DNA of 64,000 bases from Bradyrhizobium sp. SK17. GTDB taxonomy: Bacteria; Pseudomonadota; Alphaproteobacteria; Rhizobiales; Xanthobacteraceae. A program made the translations under genes and the position numbers. The stretch is from positions 5,223,001 through 5,287,000 of the forward strand of contig NZ_CP025113.1 of NCBI RefSeq assembly GCF_002831585.1, given 5' to 3'. Every line of letters starts with the position of its first letter. Positions within the stretch are counted from its first letter, which is position 1. Below, piece after piece: positions 33,678 through 43,886 of this stretch. The notes beneath the pieces were generated by a model. It was not told where the DNA came from and did not search any database. It was given only the letters and a program-made list of their open reading frames with translations.

Positions 33678-35042
33678 TTATTGGCTGTTTCGTCGGAACA
33701 TCGAGGAGATCGTCGATGGCTCCGGCTTTTTCTCCTCGACCACCGGTGGCGGCGGCGCGGCGGCGCGCTTCGGCACCAGGCGCCGGTGCGGATGCGCCGG
33801 CTTGCCCGCGGCCGGCTCGTCCGCCTTCAGGGCGAGCTGCTGGCCGTCATAGATCGCGGTCTCGCAGGTCCGCTGCACCAGGCTGAGGCTGGCGCAAATC
33901 CTGGCGGCGGTCCCGGCGTCGTTCAGTGGTCCGGCCACCAGCCGCAGCTGCATGCCAAGCCCGTTGCCGCTTTCCTTGATCACGATGATCGGCCGCAGCG
34001 CCGCCAGCGCCGCGTTGGCCCTGGACTTCAACAGACCGCGCCACAGCGCCCGCAGCCCATTGACCGAGTTCGCGGTGCCGAGATCGACGCCGAACTCGGT
34101 GCGTTGCACCTGGGCCTTCGGCGCGCCGGCTTCGTCGTCCGTGTCGGCGTCCGGATCGGGCGTGACCACCAGCGGCACGATCGGCGCAGTGGTCACGTCC
34201 TTGGCGGTCGGCGGCCTGACGGTGTCGGTTGCCTTGCTCGCCGGCGGATCGAGCGCCGCCACCCGTGGCTTGTCGGCGGCCGGCGTGGCGGCTTTTGCAT
34301 CCGCGGCGCTCGCCGCAGCGGCAGCCGTCATCGGACTGGCCGCTGGCGCAGCCGAGGCAGCAGCCGGTGGCACAGTCTCGGCGGCTGGCGGCCTCTCCGA
34401 CACGGCCTGCGGTCTCGGCGGGGCGGGTGGTGGTTTCTTGTCGGCCACGACTGCCGGCGGTTTCTCGACCGCGGCGGTTGGCTTTTCGGGCGGAGGCGGC
34501 GGCTTGCCTTCGGCGGATCCTGGAGCCTTGTCCGCCATCGCCGGCCTGTCCGGTGCCGTAGGCGTCGTCGCTGTGGCAGCGGCAATGGCGGGCGCGGCAG
34601 CCGTCGGCGCCGCATTCGCGGAGGCGGGCGGCGGCGTGTGTGTCGCCGCTGCCGGCACAGATGCGGGCTGCTTTGCGATCGCGCCGGTCACGGAGTCCAT
34701 GCCCTGCTCGAGCGTGGTGACGCGCGAATAGAGCCGGTCGCGGTCGCCGTTCAGCGTATCGATCGCGGCGGCGAGCCGCCGTGTCTCGTTGTGGCTCTCC
34801 TTGGCCAGCGTCTGCAATTGCTGGGCCTGGCGCGCGACGTCGGCTGCTGCGACCTGGTCGCGCCGCAGCGTCAGCGCCGACTGGTTGGCCATCACAGCGA
34901 CCGCCACGGCGCCAATCGCGGCAAAGCCCCATGACCCGACCCGCCACAGCAAGCGGCGATCGAAAGCTTCCTCCTCGGCCAAGAAGCCGGTGGTGCTCTC
35001 GGTGTCGAAATGCGCCGCCAGATTGTCGCGATCTTTGGCCAA
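33678..35042 (-). CDS. membrane-anchored SPOR-domain-like protein with Pro/Ala linker
   Basis: About 454 residues. A short cytoplasmic part (LAKDRDNLAAHFDTESTTGF) precedes one transmembrane helix (SWGFAAIGAVAVAVMANQSA). Then comes a coiled-coil (RRDQVAAADVARQAQQLQTLAKESHNETRRLAAAIDTLNGDRDRLYSRVTTLEQ) and a long Pro/Ala/Lys low-complexity linker. The C-terminal SPOR-like domain reads FGVDLGTANSVNGLRALWRGLL...LRPIIVIKE...GMQLRLVAGPLNDAGTAARICASL...CETAIYDGQQL. SPOR domains bind denuded peptidoglycan at division sites, so a cell-envelope role is likely. The start is uncertain: TTG at 35042 has the best Shine-Dalgarno (GAGGGGGCT); GTG codons at 35078 and 35129 are alternatives. Divergent from glmU. 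Confidence 0.75.
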   Translation of the reverse strand: MAKDRDNLAAHFDTESTTGFLAEEEAFDRRLLWRVGSWGFAAIGAVAVAVMANQSALTLRRDQVAAADVARQAQQLQTLAKESHNETRRLAAAIDTLNGDRDRLYSRVTTLEQGMDSVTGAIAKQPASVPAAATHTPPPASANAAPTAAAPAIAAATATTPTAPDRPAMADKAPGSAEGKPPPPPEKPTAAVEKPPAVVADKKPPPAPPRPQAVSERPPAAETVPPAAASAAPAASPMTAAAAASAADAKAATPAADKPRVAALDPPASKATDTVRPPTAKDVTTAPIVPLVVTPDPDADTDDEAGAPKAQVQRTEFGVDLGTANSVNGLRALWRGLLKSRANAALAALRPIIVIKESGNGLGMQLRLVAGPLNDAGTAARICASLSLVQRTCETAIYDGQQLALKADEPAAGKPAHPHRRLVPKRAAAPPPPVVEEKKPEPSTISSMFRRNSQ

Positions 35043-35224
35043 AGCCCCCTCGGCCCTCCTCAAGGCCCGCCGAATCACAAGGCAAAGATTAACAGGAAAT
35101 CGACCGGGAACTTGAATCCGGGACGCCACGGAGGCGAATCGGTTTCTTCTGCCGGGGAAAACAATTAAAGACGGCCTCGAACAGAGCCGGCGCAGCCAGC
35201 TGCGCGAGACATCGAGGAGCCGGA

Positions 35225-36583
35225 ATGACTGCGCGAACCAGCCTGACAGTGGTGCTTGCGGCCGGCGAGGGAACGCGGATGCGCTCGTCGTTGCCGAAGG
35301 TGCTGCACCCGGTGGCCGGGCAGGCGCTGCTGGCGCATGTGCTCAACGCCGCCGCCAGCGGCGAGGGATCGCAACTCGCGGTCGTGATCGGCCCCGACCA
35401 TGAGGCGGTCGCCGCCGAGGCGCGCCGGGTGCGGCCCGACGCCCGCGCCTTCGTGCAGCGCGATCGGCTCGGCACCGCGCATGCGGTGCTGGCGGCGCGC
35501 GAGGCGATCGCGGTCGGTGCCGACGACCTCTTGGTCGCGTTCGGCGACACGCCGCTGATCTCGGCCGAGACCTTTGCGCGGATGCGTGCGCCGCTGCGCG
35601 ACGGTGCGGCGCTCGCGGTGCTCGGCTTCCACGCCGCCGATCCGACCGGCTACGGCCGGCTGGTGGTCGCGAACGGCAAACTGGTCGCGATCCGCGAGCA
35701 GGCCGATGCCAGCCCCGGGGAGCGCAAGATCACGCTGTGCAATGCCGGCGTGATGGCGTTCGCCGGCAAGACGGCGCTCGCGATCATCGAGAAGATCGGC
35801 AACGCCAACGCCAAGGGCGAATACTACCTGACCGACGCCGTCGGCATCGTCAGGGACATGGGATTGGAGGCCGTCGTGATCGAAACCAGCGAAGACGAAG
35901 TGCGCGGCATCAACACCAAGGCGCAGCTCGCCGAGGCCGAGGCCGTGATGCAGGCGCGGCTGCGCAAGGCCGCGCTCGAGGCCGGCGTGACCCTGATCGC
36001 GCCGGATACGGTCCATCTCGCCGCTGATACCAAATTCGGCAAGGACGTCACGATCGAGCCGTTCGTGGTGATCGGTCCGGGCGTATCGATCGACGATGGC
36101 GCGGTGATCCATTCCTTCTCCCACCTCGTCGAGGCGAAGGTCGGCAAGAAGGTGTCGGTCGGTCCCTATGCCCGGCTGCGGCCCGGCACCTCGCTCGGCG
36201 ACGGCGCCCGGATCGGCAATTTCGTCGAGACCAAGGCCGCCGTTCTCGAGGCCGGCGTCAAGGTCAACCACCTCTCCTATGTCGGTGACGCCCATGTCGG
36301 CGCCAATTCCAACCTCGGCGCCGGCACCATCACCTGCAACTATGACGGCTTCCTCAAGCACAAGACCATGATCGGCGAGGGCGCCTTCGTCGGCACCAAT
36401 ACGTCGCTGGTCGCGCCGGTCACGATCGGCAACGGCGCCTATATCGGCTCGGGCTCGGTGATCACCAAGGACGTGCCCGACGACGCGATGGCCCTCGAGC
36501 GCAGTCCGCAGACCGTCCGCGAAGGCGGCGCCGCGCGCTATCGCGCGGCGAAGCTGAAGGCGAAGGCGGCGAAGGGGAAGTAG
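35225..36583 (+). CDS. glmU: bifunctional UDP-GlcNAc pyrophosphorylase / GlcN-1-P acetyltransferase
   Basis: Makes UDP-N-acetylglucosamine for peptidoglycan and lipopolysaccharide: acetylation of glucosamine-1-P, then uridylylation. The 452 residues are typical. The N-terminal nucleotidyltransferase has [30 protein letters not shown] and NAGVMAFAG. The C-terminal left-handed beta-helix has hexapeptide repeats ([46 protein letters not shown]). It also has the acetyltransferase active-site segment [28 protein letters not shown] and [24 protein letters not shown] precedes the ATG. glmS, often next to it, is 11 kb away here. Confidence 0.97.
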   Translation: MTARTSLTVVLAAGEGTRMRSSLPKVLHPVAGQALLAHVLNAAASGEGSQLAVVIGPDHEAVAAEARRVRPDARAFVQRDRLGTAHAVLAAREAIAVGADDLLVAFGDTPLISAETFARMRAPLRDGAALAVLGFHAADPTGYGRLVVANGKLVAIREQADASPGERKITLCNAGVMAFAGKTALAIIEKIGNANAKGEYYLTDAVGIVRDMGLEAVVIETSEDEVRGINTKAQLAEAEAVMQARLRKAALEAGVTLIAPDTVHLAADTKFGKDVTIEPFVVIGPGVSIDDGAVIHSFSHLVEAKVGKKVSVGPYARLRPGTSLGDGARIGNFVETKAAVLEAGVKVNHLSYVGDAHVGANSNLGAGTITCNYDGFLKHKTMIGEGAFVGTNTSLVAPVTIGNGAYIGSGSVITKDVPDDAMALERSPQTVREGGAARYRAAKLKAKAAKGK

Positions 36584-36647
36584 TTTTCTTCGTCGGCATT
36601 CCGGCGGGGCATAGGTTCTACGGCTTTCGGAGCCGGAGATTCGCTAC

Positions 36648-38231
36648 TCAGGCCGCATTCTTCGCCTGACCCGGCTCGCTTGCGTTCGGCTCGGTCGGTC
36701 CGAGCAATATGCGCCGCTGCATCTCGTCGAAGGCACGATCGGCGTTGTTCTCCCGCGTGACCAGCGACAGCAGGATCGCGACCGCGAAGGATAGCGGCAT
36801 GCTGATGATCGCCGGATTGCGCAGCGATACGAACCACCATTGATGCTCGATCGAGGCCAGCGATTTGCCGAGAATGTCGACCTGGATGGTCGGCGACAGA
36901 TAGATCAGCACCAGCGAGCTCAGCGTACCGACCAGGATGCTCGCCACCGCTGCCGGCGTGGTGAAGCGGCGCCAGATGATGGCGAGCACCAGCGAAGGGA
37001 AATTCGCGGCGCAGGCGATCGAGAACGCGAGCCCGGCCATGAAGGCGACGTTCTGGCCCTCGAATGCGATGCCCAGAATGATCGCGAAGACGGCAATCAT
37101 GACGGTCGCGACGCGCGCGACCTTGAGCTGTTCGGCCTCCGAGGCGGTGCCGTTCCGGATCACATTGGTCCAGACGTCGTGGCAGAGCGTGGCGACGCCC
37201 GACAGCGTCAACCCCGCGACGACGGCGAGCATCGTCGCGAACGCCACCGCGCAGATGAAGCCGAAGAAGGCGTTGCCGCCGACGGCGAGCGCGAGCAGCG
37301 GAGCGGCCATGTTGCCGCCACCGCCGGCCTTTGCGACAGCGTCGGGGCCGACCAGCACCATCGCGCCAAAGCCGATGATGAAGACCATGAGATGAAAGAT
37401 CCCGATCAGGCCGGTTGCATAGAGGATCGACAGCCGCGCGGCCTTGGCGTCCTTCACCGTATAGGCGCGCATCAGCACATGCGGCATCGCGGCGGTCCCG
37501 AACATCAAGCCGAGCCCGAGCGAGATCGCGTCCCATTGGCCCGAGACCACCTTCGATCCCGGTTGCAGGACCCTGGTGCCGTACTTCTCGGACGCCGCGG
37601 CGAACAGCTTCAGCGGGTTCATGTCGAAATGGGTCAAGACGAGGAAGGCGAGCAGGATGCCGCCGCCCATCAGCAGCGCGGCCTTCACCACCTGCACCCA
37701 GGTCGTCGCCAGCATGCCGCCGAACAGGACGTAGACCAGCATCACGCTGCCGACCACGACGACCGACCAGGTGTAGGGCAGGCCGAACAGCAGCTTGATC
37801 AGCGATCCCGTCGCGACCATCTGGGCGATCAGGTAGAACAGGATCACGGCAAGTGTGCCGACGGCGCCGGCGAGGCGCACCGGGCGCTGGCGCAGGCGGT
37901 AGGCCACGACGTCGGCGAAGGTGAAGCGGCCGACGTTGCGCAACGGCTCGACGATCAGGAACAGGATGATCGGCCAGCCGACCAGCCATCCGATCGAATA
38001 GATCATGCCGTCGAAGCCGTTCGAGGTGACGATGCCTGCAATTCCAAGCAGCGCGGCGGCGCTCAGGAAGTCCCCCGCGAGTGCCCAGCCATTCTGCCAC
38101 GCCGTGACCTGGCCGCCGGCGGCGAAGAAGTGTTCGGTGGTGCGGGTGCGCCGTGCGGCCCAATAGGTGATCGCCAAGGTCAGCGCCATGAAGGCGAAGA
38201 AGAACCCGATCGAGAGTGTGCTGCTGCCCAT
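36648..38231 (-). CDS. actP: sodium:solute symporter, acetate permease type
   Basis: A 527-residue SSS-family symporter with about 13 helices. It resembles ActP: STLSIGFFFAFMALTLAITYWAARRTRTTEHFFAAGGQVTAWQNGWALAGDFLSAAALLGIAGIV, FTFADVVAYRL, MLVYVLFGGMLATTWVQVVKA, GLGLMFGTAAMPHVLMRAYTV, and FICAVAFATMLAVVAGLTLSG. Likely substrates are acetate and other short monocarboxylates. The ATG at 38229-38231 is used; the frame upstream is not conserved. It follows the DUF485 gene by 13 nt, the usual yjcH-actP operon pair. No acetyl-CoA synthetase gene is adjacent. Confidence 0.93.
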   Translation of the reverse strand: MGSSTLSIGFFFAFMALTLAITYWAARRTRTTEHFFAAGGQVTAWQNGWALAGDFLSAAALLGIAGIVTSNGFDGMIYSIGWLVGWPIILFLIVEPLRNVGRFTFADVVAYRLRQRPVRLAGAVGTLAVILFYLIAQMVATGSLIKLLFGLPYTWSVVVVGSVMLVYVLFGGMLATTWVQVVKAALLMGGGILLAFLVLTHFDMNPLKLFAAASEKYGTRVLQPGSKVVSGQWDAISLGLGLMFGTAAMPHVLMRAYTVKDAKAARLSILYATGLIGIFHLMVFIIGFGAMVLVGPDAVAKAGGGGNMAAPLLALAVGGNAFFGFICAVAFATMLAVVAGLTLSGVATLCHDVWTNVIRNGTASEAEQLKVARVATVMIAVFAIILGIAFEGQNVAFMAGLAFSIACAANFPSLVLAIIWRRFTTPAAVASILVGTLSSLVLIYLSPTIQVDILGKSLASIEHQWWFVSLRNPAIISMPLSFAVAILLSLVTRENNADRAFDEMQRRILLGPTEPNASEPGQAKNAA

Positions 38232-38244
38232 CTTCCCTGTCCCT

Positions 38245-38535
38245 TCAGCGAAGATCGCGGATGCCGGCGTCGAACACCCGGTTCGCCCACAGCACATAGA
38301 TCAGGCAGAGCACGAAGGATGAGATGATGACCAGCGGGCCGAGCACGATGCAAAGCGACAGGCCGGGCGCCAGGATGGTGCCGAGCAGCGGCTTGTCGAA
38401 CGCGAACAGGCCCATGAAGCCGAAATAGATCACGACCATTGCGGAGCTCAGCGCGAGCGCCAATGTCAGCCGCTTCTTCGCCAGCGCGACGCCGCGCCGC
38501 GCCGGATCGCCGTTGCCGGACGTAACCACGTTCAT
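38245..38535 (-). CDS. DUF485 membrane partner of the acetate symporter
   Basis: 96 residues with two helices (LTLALALSSAMVVIYFGFMGLFAF and LSLCIVLGPLVIISSFVLCLIYVLWAN), the DUF485/YjcH layout, ending VFDAGIRDLR. Such proteins are always encoded just before ActP-type symporters and probably help assemble or regulate them. Same strand, 13 nt before actP and 74 nt after the LysR gene's stop. Confidence 0.9.
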   Translation of the reverse strand: MNVVTSGNGDPARRGVALAKKRLTLALALSSAMVVIYFGFMGLFAFDKPLLGTILAPGLSLCIVLGPLVIISSFVLCLIYVLWANRVFDAGIRDLR

Positions 38536-38609
38536 ATCGACCCCCAAACCTTCAGCGCTTTTCGTTGCGCCAATCGGATGAGCTTCAGCCGGGCTCCGAT
38601 GGAAGGGAA

Positions 38610-39560
38610 CTATGGATTTCTGCAATCTGCCGTGCGCGGCTGCGGCAGGGCATCGGCCAGCGTGACCCGCATGTCGGGGTCCTGCTTCAGGGTGTGCTTC
38701 AGGAATGCGCGGACGGCGCGGATGCGCGGGGCAAATTGCAGGTCGCTGTGGACATTGAGCCAGACCTCGCGAACCGTGCCGGCGAGGGCCGGCAACACGG
38801 GGATGAGGTCGGGCCGCTCCCTGGTGGCAAAGCTCGGCAGCATCACGATGCCGAGGCCGCCCGCCGCTGCATTCATCTGCGCGATCATGCTGTTGGAGTG
38901 AAAGGCGACCTTCGGCTCCTCGATGACGTCGGCGAGCCAGCGCACTGAATCGACCTGGATCAGGTCCTCGATATAGGACACGAACCAATGATCCTCGAGG
39001 TCGCGAAGGCTCGCTGGCATACCGTGATGGTCGAGATAGCTTCGGCTCGCGAACAGCCCGAGCCGAAACTTGCCGATGCGCTCCGAGATCAGGCCAGGGC
39101 CGGGCGGTCGGAAGAAGGAGACGAACAGATCGGCCTCGCGCTTGTGGACGTAAACGGTCTGGGCCGATGTCACGAGTTCGACGGTGAGCTGTGGCGCGGT
39201 GCGGCGCAGATCGGCAAAGCGTTGCGCCAGGTAGAGTGAGGCGATCCCCTCCATGGTGGCGAGCCGCACGTTGCCCACGAGCTCCCGGGTGTCGCTGGCG
39301 CTGGCCTCCTCGCGGATCGCGATGACCGCGCTCTCGACCCGCTCGGCATGACGCAACAACCGCTCGCCGACTTCGTTGAGCTTGAGCCCGGTGCGGTGAC
39401 GCTCGAACACCGCAACCCCGAGCGACGCCTCCATCTGGGCGATGCGCCGGCTGACGGTGGAATGGTCGAGCCGGAGCCGTTTCGCGGTCTGGCTCAGATT
39501 GCCGGCGCGAGCGGCGCACAGAAATACCCGCAAATCGTCCCAGTTGATCGTATCGAACAT
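38610..39560 (-). CDS. LysR-family transcriptional regulator
   Basis: 316 residues. The N-terminal winged helix is INWDDLRVFLCAARAGNLSQTAKRLRLDHSTVSRRIAQMEASLGVAVFERHRTGLKLNEVGERLL (about 5-70). A periplasmic-binding-protein-like effector domain follows (VRLATMEGIASLYLAQRFADL, LVTSAQTVYVHKREADLFVSFF, GRSYLDHHGMPASLRDLEDHWFVSYIEDL, AAGGLGIVMLPSFATRERPDLI). Because it is on the same strand as, and just upstream of, the DUF485-actP pair and divergent from the nitrilase gene, it may control either. A 100-nt repeat sits in the divergent gap. Confidence 0.92.
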   Translation of the reverse strand: MFDTINWDDLRVFLCAARAGNLSQTAKRLRLDHSTVSRRIAQMEASLGVAVFERHRTGLKLNEVGERLLRHAERVESAVIAIREEASASDTRELVGNVRLATMEGIASLYLAQRFADLRRTAPQLTVELVTSAQTVYVHKREADLFVSFFRPPGPGLISERIGKFRLGLFASRSYLDHHGMPASLRDLEDHWFVSYIEDLIQVDSVRWLADVIEEPKVAFHSNSMIAQMNAAAGGLGIVMLPSFATRERPDLIPVLPALAGTVREVWLNVHSDLQFAPRIRAVRAFLKHTLKQDPDMRVTLADALPQPRTADCRNP

Positions 39561-39701
39561 GACTTGCCTCCAGATTGCTCGGCCGCTCAGCGAAGCAATT
39601 CCCGTTCCAGCGTACGTCAGTTCCGATCCTTCGCAACCGGCCTTGCGATAATTCCCGTGCCCGCCGGCAAGGCAGGGATGATACCGCTGCGCTTTCATCC
39701 C

Positions 39702-39802
39702 AGAGCGTTTCCGTTCCGATTGGATCGGGACGGAGCTCTTGATCTTGTTTTGACGCGTTTTCTTCGCGCGAACCGGTATCCACTTCGCGGGAAAACGCTC
39801 TA
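39702..39802. repeat. 100-nt palindromic repeat between lysR and nitrilase
   Basis: AGAGCGTTTCCGTTCCGATT, GGATCGGGACGGAGCTCT, TTGTTTTGACGCGTTTTCTT, CGCGCGAACCGGTATCCACTT, GCGGGAAAACGCTCTA: the fullest match to the 27651-27754 copy. The outer ends AGAGCGTTTTC and GAAAACGCTCT are complementary, so the whole unit can fold on itself. It ends 16 nt before the nitrilase ATG and so may form part of its 5' leader. Confidence 0.85.
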
Positions 39803-39818
39803 GCCGGGATTCCTCGAC

Positions 39819-40901
39819 ATGCTCCCTCGTTTCAAGGCCGCGGCCGTCCATGCCGCGCCTGTCTTCCTCGACAGCCGGGCGACCACCGAAAAGGCGATCT
39901 CCATCGTCCGCGAGGCGGCCAGGGCCGGCGCCGAGCTGATCGCCTTTCCCGAAACCTATATTCCAGCCTTTCCGGTCTGGGCCGCGCTGTGGCCTCCGAT
40001 CGACAATCACGATCTGTTCGTCCGCATGGCCGCGCAATCCGTGCTGGCTGACGGGCCGGAAGTGGCGCGGCTTTGCGCCGAGGCGCGCGGTCTCGGCGTC
40101 ACCGTCTCGATCGGCATCAGCGAGCGTTCAGCCGTGAGCGTCGGGGGACTGTGGAACTCGAACCTGTTGATCGGCGAGACCGGGGAGGTTCTGGTCCATC
40201 ACCGCAAGCTGGTGCCGACCTTCTATGAGAAGCTGGTGTGGTCGTCGGGGGATGGTGCGGGACTTCGGGTCGCGGAGACGCGGCAGGGCCGCATTGGCGC
40301 GCTGATTTGCGGCGAGAACACCAATCCATTGGCCCGCTTCGCGCTCATGGCGCAAGGCGAGCAGGTGCACATCTCGAGCTGGCCACCGATGTGGCCGACC
40401 CGGCGCCCGGCAGGCGGCGGCAATTTCGACAATGTCGCCGCCAACCGCATCCGGGCCAGCGCCCATTGCTTCGAAGCCAAGGCATTCGGCATCGTCACCG
40501 CCGGCTACATGGACGAACCGATGCGCGCCTTCCTGATCGAACGCGACAAGGCGATCGCCGACGTGATCGACCGGACACCGCGTGCGGCGAGCTTCTTCGT
40601 CGATCCGACCGGGGCCGTCTTCGGCGATGAATTGCAGGACCAGGAGGGGATCGCCTACGCCGAGATCGATCTCAATCGGTGCGTCGAGCCGAAGCAATTT
40701 CACGACGTGGTTGGCTACTACAACCGCTTCGACATTTTTGACGTGACGGTCGATCGCAGCCGGCTTGCGCCAGCGCGATTCCGCGATGAAAGACGGCTCA
40801 CCGCAGACGTGCAAGACGAGGCAATTCCGCCGATCGATGCCGACGCCGGATCGAACGGGCAGCTGCGCGATGCGACGAGGTTCAATTCCGATCGAAGCTG
40901 A
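39819..40901 (+). CDS. nitrilase-family carbon-nitrogen hydrolase
   Basis: 360 residues. The Glu-Lys-Cys triad of the family is visible: Glu in ELIAFPETYIPAFPVW, Lys in VHHRKLVPTFYEKLVW and Cys in GRIGALICGENTNPLARFALMAQGEQVHISSWPP. These are features of true nitrilases (nitrile to acid plus ammonia) rather than amidases. Length and the CGENTNP loop match aliphatic and aryl nitrilases. GWSxGD-like flanks (WSSGDGAGLRVAETRQG) also fit. No nitrile hydratase or amidase gene is nearby. The short C-terminal tail (VQDEAIPPIDADAGSN) is variable in the family. Confidence 0.92.
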   Translation: MLPRFKAAAVHAAPVFLDSRATTEKAISIVREAARAGAELIAFPETYIPAFPVWAALWPPIDNHDLFVRMAAQSVLADGPEVARLCAEARGLGVTVSIGISERSAVSVGGLWNSNLLIGETGEVLVHHRKLVPTFYEKLVWSSGDGAGLRVAETRQGRIGALICGENTNPLARFALMAQGEQVHISSWPPMWPTRRPAGGGNFDNVAANRIRASAHCFEAKAFGIVTAGYMDEPMRAFLIERDKAIADVIDRTPRAASFFVDPTGAVFGDELQDQEGIAYAEIDLNRCVEPKQFHDVVGYYNRFDIFDVTVDRSRLAPARFRDERRLTADVQDEAIPPIDADAGSNGQLRDATRFNSDRS

Positions 40902-41033
40902 AGCGAGTTGCGACGACGGCACGGCCCGACGCTGTGGATGGTCGGCAAGACAGTCCTGTTGCCAATGCGACAGCGTGTGACTACGCTTGCTCTCCATAGT
41001 CCCCCAAGCGCCACTGTGATCGCCCGGACGTTC

Positions 41034-41867
41034 ATGGCCAAATTCCTTCGCATCGGAGTCCATCAGTCGAACGTCTCCGGATACACCTCGAAGGCATGGT
41101 GCATTCGGCGGGCCGGCTCGACGATCCATCTGAAGTGGGGCGCCGTCGAGGTGCAGGGTGCCGGCGCGGGGCGCAAGGTCTACTGGACGTTTCCGCCGCA
41201 GGAAAAGACCGTTCGCTGCCGCACGGTGCAGCGCGCCCAGGACTATGCCAGGGCCGCCGTCGCGCGGCGGCGCAGCCATCGCTATGAACCGCTGGTCGGC
41301 AATATCGCGAACCGGCGCCGAACCGCCGAGCGTGGCCCGGAGCTCAAGCAGGCGCTCGCCACCATCCTGTTCGTCGATATCGTCCGATCCACCGAGCAGG
41401 CCGCGCGGCTCGGCGATGCGCGGTGGGCGCAGGTGATGAATCACTATTATGCCGCCGTCCGCCGCGAGCTGAAGGCGCTGCGCGGCAAGGAGGTGGTGAC
41501 GACCGGCGATGGGCTGCTGGCGACGTTCGGCGCGCCGGCGGCCGGGATCCAGTGTGCGACTGCGATCCGCGAGGCCGTCCGTACGCTGGGGCTGGAGATC
41601 CGGATCGGGATGCACGCCGGCGAATACAAGATGACCGGGAAAGAGGTCATCGGTCTTGCGATCCATATCGGCGCGCGGGTTGCAGCGAAGGCGCGGGCCG
41701 GCGAAGTGCTGGTCTCGAGCGCGGTCAAGGACCTGATGCCGGCGTCCGGCATCCGCTTCAGCGACCGCGGCGCCCACCAGCTCAAGGGCGTGCCGGAGCG
41801 GTGGCGCCTCTACCGGGTCGAACACGCAGGCATGATCCGGAAGAATGCGAAGCGGATTTCCGCGTAG
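41034..41867 (+). CDS. WGR-like plus class III adenylate/guanylate cyclase domain protein
   Basis: 277 residues. The N-terminal about 85, FLRIGVHQSNVSGYTSKAWCIRRAGSTIHLKWGAVEVQGAGAGRKVYWTFPPQEKTVRC and RAQDYARAAVARRRSHRYEPL, resemble a WGR-like DNA/nucleotide-associated module; this call is by eye only. A cyclase homology domain follows: ATILFVDIVRSTEQAARLGD (first metal Asp), VVTTGDGLLATFGAPAAGI (second metal Asp), IRIGMHAGE, and GLAIHIGARVAAKARAGEVLVSS. In the last motif the usual transition-state Asn is His while the Arg is kept, as in many cyclase-like bacterial proteins. Substrate (ATP or GTP) cannot be decided, and activity is uncertain. Confidence 0.8.
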   Translation: MAKFLRIGVHQSNVSGYTSKAWCIRRAGSTIHLKWGAVEVQGAGAGRKVYWTFPPQEKTVRCRTVQRAQDYARAAVARRRSHRYEPLVGNIANRRRTAERGPELKQALATILFVDIVRSTEQAARLGDARWAQVMNHYYAAVRRELKALRGKEVVTTGDGLLATFGAPAAGIQCATAIREAVRTLGLEIRIGMHAGEYKMTGKEVIGLAIHIGARVAAKARAGEVLVSSAVKDLMPASGIRFSDRGAHQLKGVPERWRLYRVEHAGMIRKNAKRISA

Positions 41868-41912
41868 CGCTTTGCCCGGTCCGCTTTGCGGCGGTTGCCC
41901 GAGGGCCGTGCT

Positions 41913-43886
41913 TCAGCCCTTGCGCGTGCCGATGCTCTCGCGAACCCGCTCCAGCCAGCCGATGATCGCGCCGAGCGCCTGGTCGCCCTTGCCGAGCAGT
42001 CCTGCCAGTTCTCGCTCGGCCGAGCCGCGCCGTGTGGCGTCCGGATCGGGCAGCGGCGGCAGGATATGGGCGAAGTAGGTCTTGTCGAGCAGCCGGTGCA
42101 GCAGCCGTTCGCCCGGGAAGGGCTCGTTGTTGTTCAGGGCGCGGGCGGCCTTCAGCAGCGAGCGGATGTCATATTGCGTCGGGCTGATGTCCGGCACGCG
42201 CTTGCGCAATTTGAGCAGCGTGTAGACCGCGACGCGCGCGGTGCGGATCGAGCTGTCCATCGTGAAGATGATGTCGTTCGACGTCTCCACGAACTGGCCC
42301 ATCAGGCCGAGATTGGTGCAGCCGGCAGGCACGACATGCGGCCGGTCGCCGGCGGCGCGGGGCATGAACATCGCGGTGATGTAGGGCATCAGCGCCAGCC
42401 GCACCTTGGTGTTCGCGGCCACCTCGTCGAGCTTGTGCTCGATGCCGAGGTGATGGCACAGCTCGGCCAGGATTTCGCGGCCGGTGCAGGCCGGCATCGG
42501 CTTCTTGACGTAATTGCCCGGCTTGTCCATCAGCAGCGCGTAGACCCAGACCACGAGCACATCCTTTGGCTGGGTCGGGAAATGCGGCTGACGGTTGCAG
42601 GTGAAGCTCATCATCCAGTTGGAATCGGTGAAAGTGATGATGCCGCCGGTGACGGTCTTGCCCGAATAGGGATCGTTGACCGACAGTTCCTTCAGTCGGT
42701 CGACGAACGGAGACGGCTTGCAGGTGAGGGTGACCGATTCCCACATCGACTTGTCGACATCGCCGCAGAACTTCTCGGGCTTGCCGAAGATCGGCGACTT
42801 CCTGGCGAGGTTCTGCCACAGCGTCCAGTCACTGGCCTCACCGGGATCGTGCTTGCCGCGCGCGAGGACCGGCGCCTGGTCCATGTCGCCATAGGCGGTG
42901 CCCTCGGTCATCGATCCCGTGAGCGCAAACACCAGATCCTTCGGACCGACCGCGATGGTGGTGTCGGCGCCGCCCACCTTGGCCTTGATGCCGGTCACCG
43001 TGCGGGCTTCGCTCTCGATCGTCATGTCGAGATCGTAGGCGCGGGTATCGAACTGCACCTTGACGCCGCGCTCGCGCAGATGCGTCATGAGCGGACGGAC
43101 GAAACTGTCGAACTGGTTGTACTTCGGAAACACCAGCGCCGACATGTCGGTGAGCCCGTCGAGCGCGTCGAGGAAGCGATGCATGTAGAGCTTCATTTCG
43201 AGCAGGCTCTGCCAGTTCTCGAACGCGAACATCGAGCGCCACAGATACCAGAAATTGGTTTCGAGGAAGCCGGGGCTGAAATACTGCTCGATGGTGATGT
43301 CGTCGAGATCCTCCTTGCGCTTCAGCAGCAGGCGGATCAGCTCCCATTGCTGCGGCTTCGACAGGCCGAGCGTCGCGAAGTCGCGGATCTGGCCGCGCTT
43401 GTGCATCAGCCGCGCCTTGGAGAAATTCGGATCGTTGTCGTTCACCAGCCGGTATTCGTCGAGAACGCTGTAGCCCTCGGGCAGCTCGAGCGCCTGGATA
43501 TCCTGGAACATGTCCCAGAGATTGTCGTAGTTCCAGTTCATCTCGCGGCCACCGCGAACGATGTAGCCGTTCTCGGGATCGCCGGCGCCGTCGAGCGAGC
43601 CGCCTTCGATATGCATGGTGTCGAGGATGGTGATGTCCTCGCCCTTCATGCCGCCGTCGCGGATCATGTAGAAGGCCGCGGCGAGGCCGGCGATGCCGCT
43701 GCCGATGATCCAGGCCTTGCGCGGCTCGGCCGGTTCGGTCGGCACCGGGCGGTTGCGCATATAGGCGCCCATCATATCGGGCGGAGGCAGGGTATCGTGG
43801 CTGCCCTTGTGCCAGTAGCGCGCGGTGGCGTCCGCCTCGACCTCGAAGTTGCTGTTCGGCGTGCTGGAAGGGGCGACATCAGTCAT
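41913..43886 (-). CDS. ohyA: oleate hydratase (MCRA family)
   Basis: 657 residues. FAD-dependent addition of water to the C9 double bond of unsaturated fatty acids, giving 10-hydroxy acids. Rossmann motif: [24 protein letters not shown]. The family signature [38 protein letters not shown] holds the catalytic Glu in [18 protein letters not shown]-like and other long conserved regions follow ([89 protein letters not shown]). Such enzymes detoxify oleate and linoleate or modify membrane lipids. It stands alone between the cyclase and an RDD gene. The long plus-strand frame opposite is a shadow. Confidence 0.96.
   Translation of the reverse strand: MTDVAPSSTPNSNFEVEADATARYWHKGSHDTLPPPDMMGAYMRNRPVPTEPAEPRKAWIIGSGIAGLAAAFYMIRDGGMKGEDITILDTMHIEGGSLDGAGDPENGYIVRGGREMNWNYDNLWDMFQDIQALELPEGYSVLDEYRLVNDNDPNFSKARLMHKRGQIRDFATLGLSKPQQWELIRLLLKRKEDLDDITIEQYFSPGFLETNFWYLWRSMFAFENWQSLLEMKLYMHRFLDALDGLTDMSALVFPKYNQFDSFVRPLMTHLRERGVKVQFDTRAYDLDMTIESEARTVTGIKAKVGGADTTIAVGPKDLVFALTGSMTEGTAYGDMDQAPVLARGKHDPGEASDWTLWQNLARKSPIFGKPEKFCGDVDKSMWESVTLTCKPSPFVDRLKELSVNDPYSGKTVTGGIITFTDSNWMMSFTCNRQPHFPTQPKDVLVVWVYALLMDKPGNYVKKPMPACTGREILAELCHHLGIEHKLDEVAANTKVRLALMPYITAMFMPRAAGDRPHVVPAGCTNLGLMGQFVETSNDIIFTMDSSIRTARVAVYTLLKLRKRVPDISPTQYDIRSLLKAARALNNNEPFPGERLLHRLLDKTYFAHILPPLPDPDATRRGSAERELAGLLGKGDQALGAIIGWLERVRESIGTRKG

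Noticed and set aside
34229..34700. Tandem-looking Pro/Ala repeats, considered as a repeat array or CRISPR-like region
   Set aside because: No regular unit or spacers; it encodes the low-complexity linker of the SPOR-domain protein.
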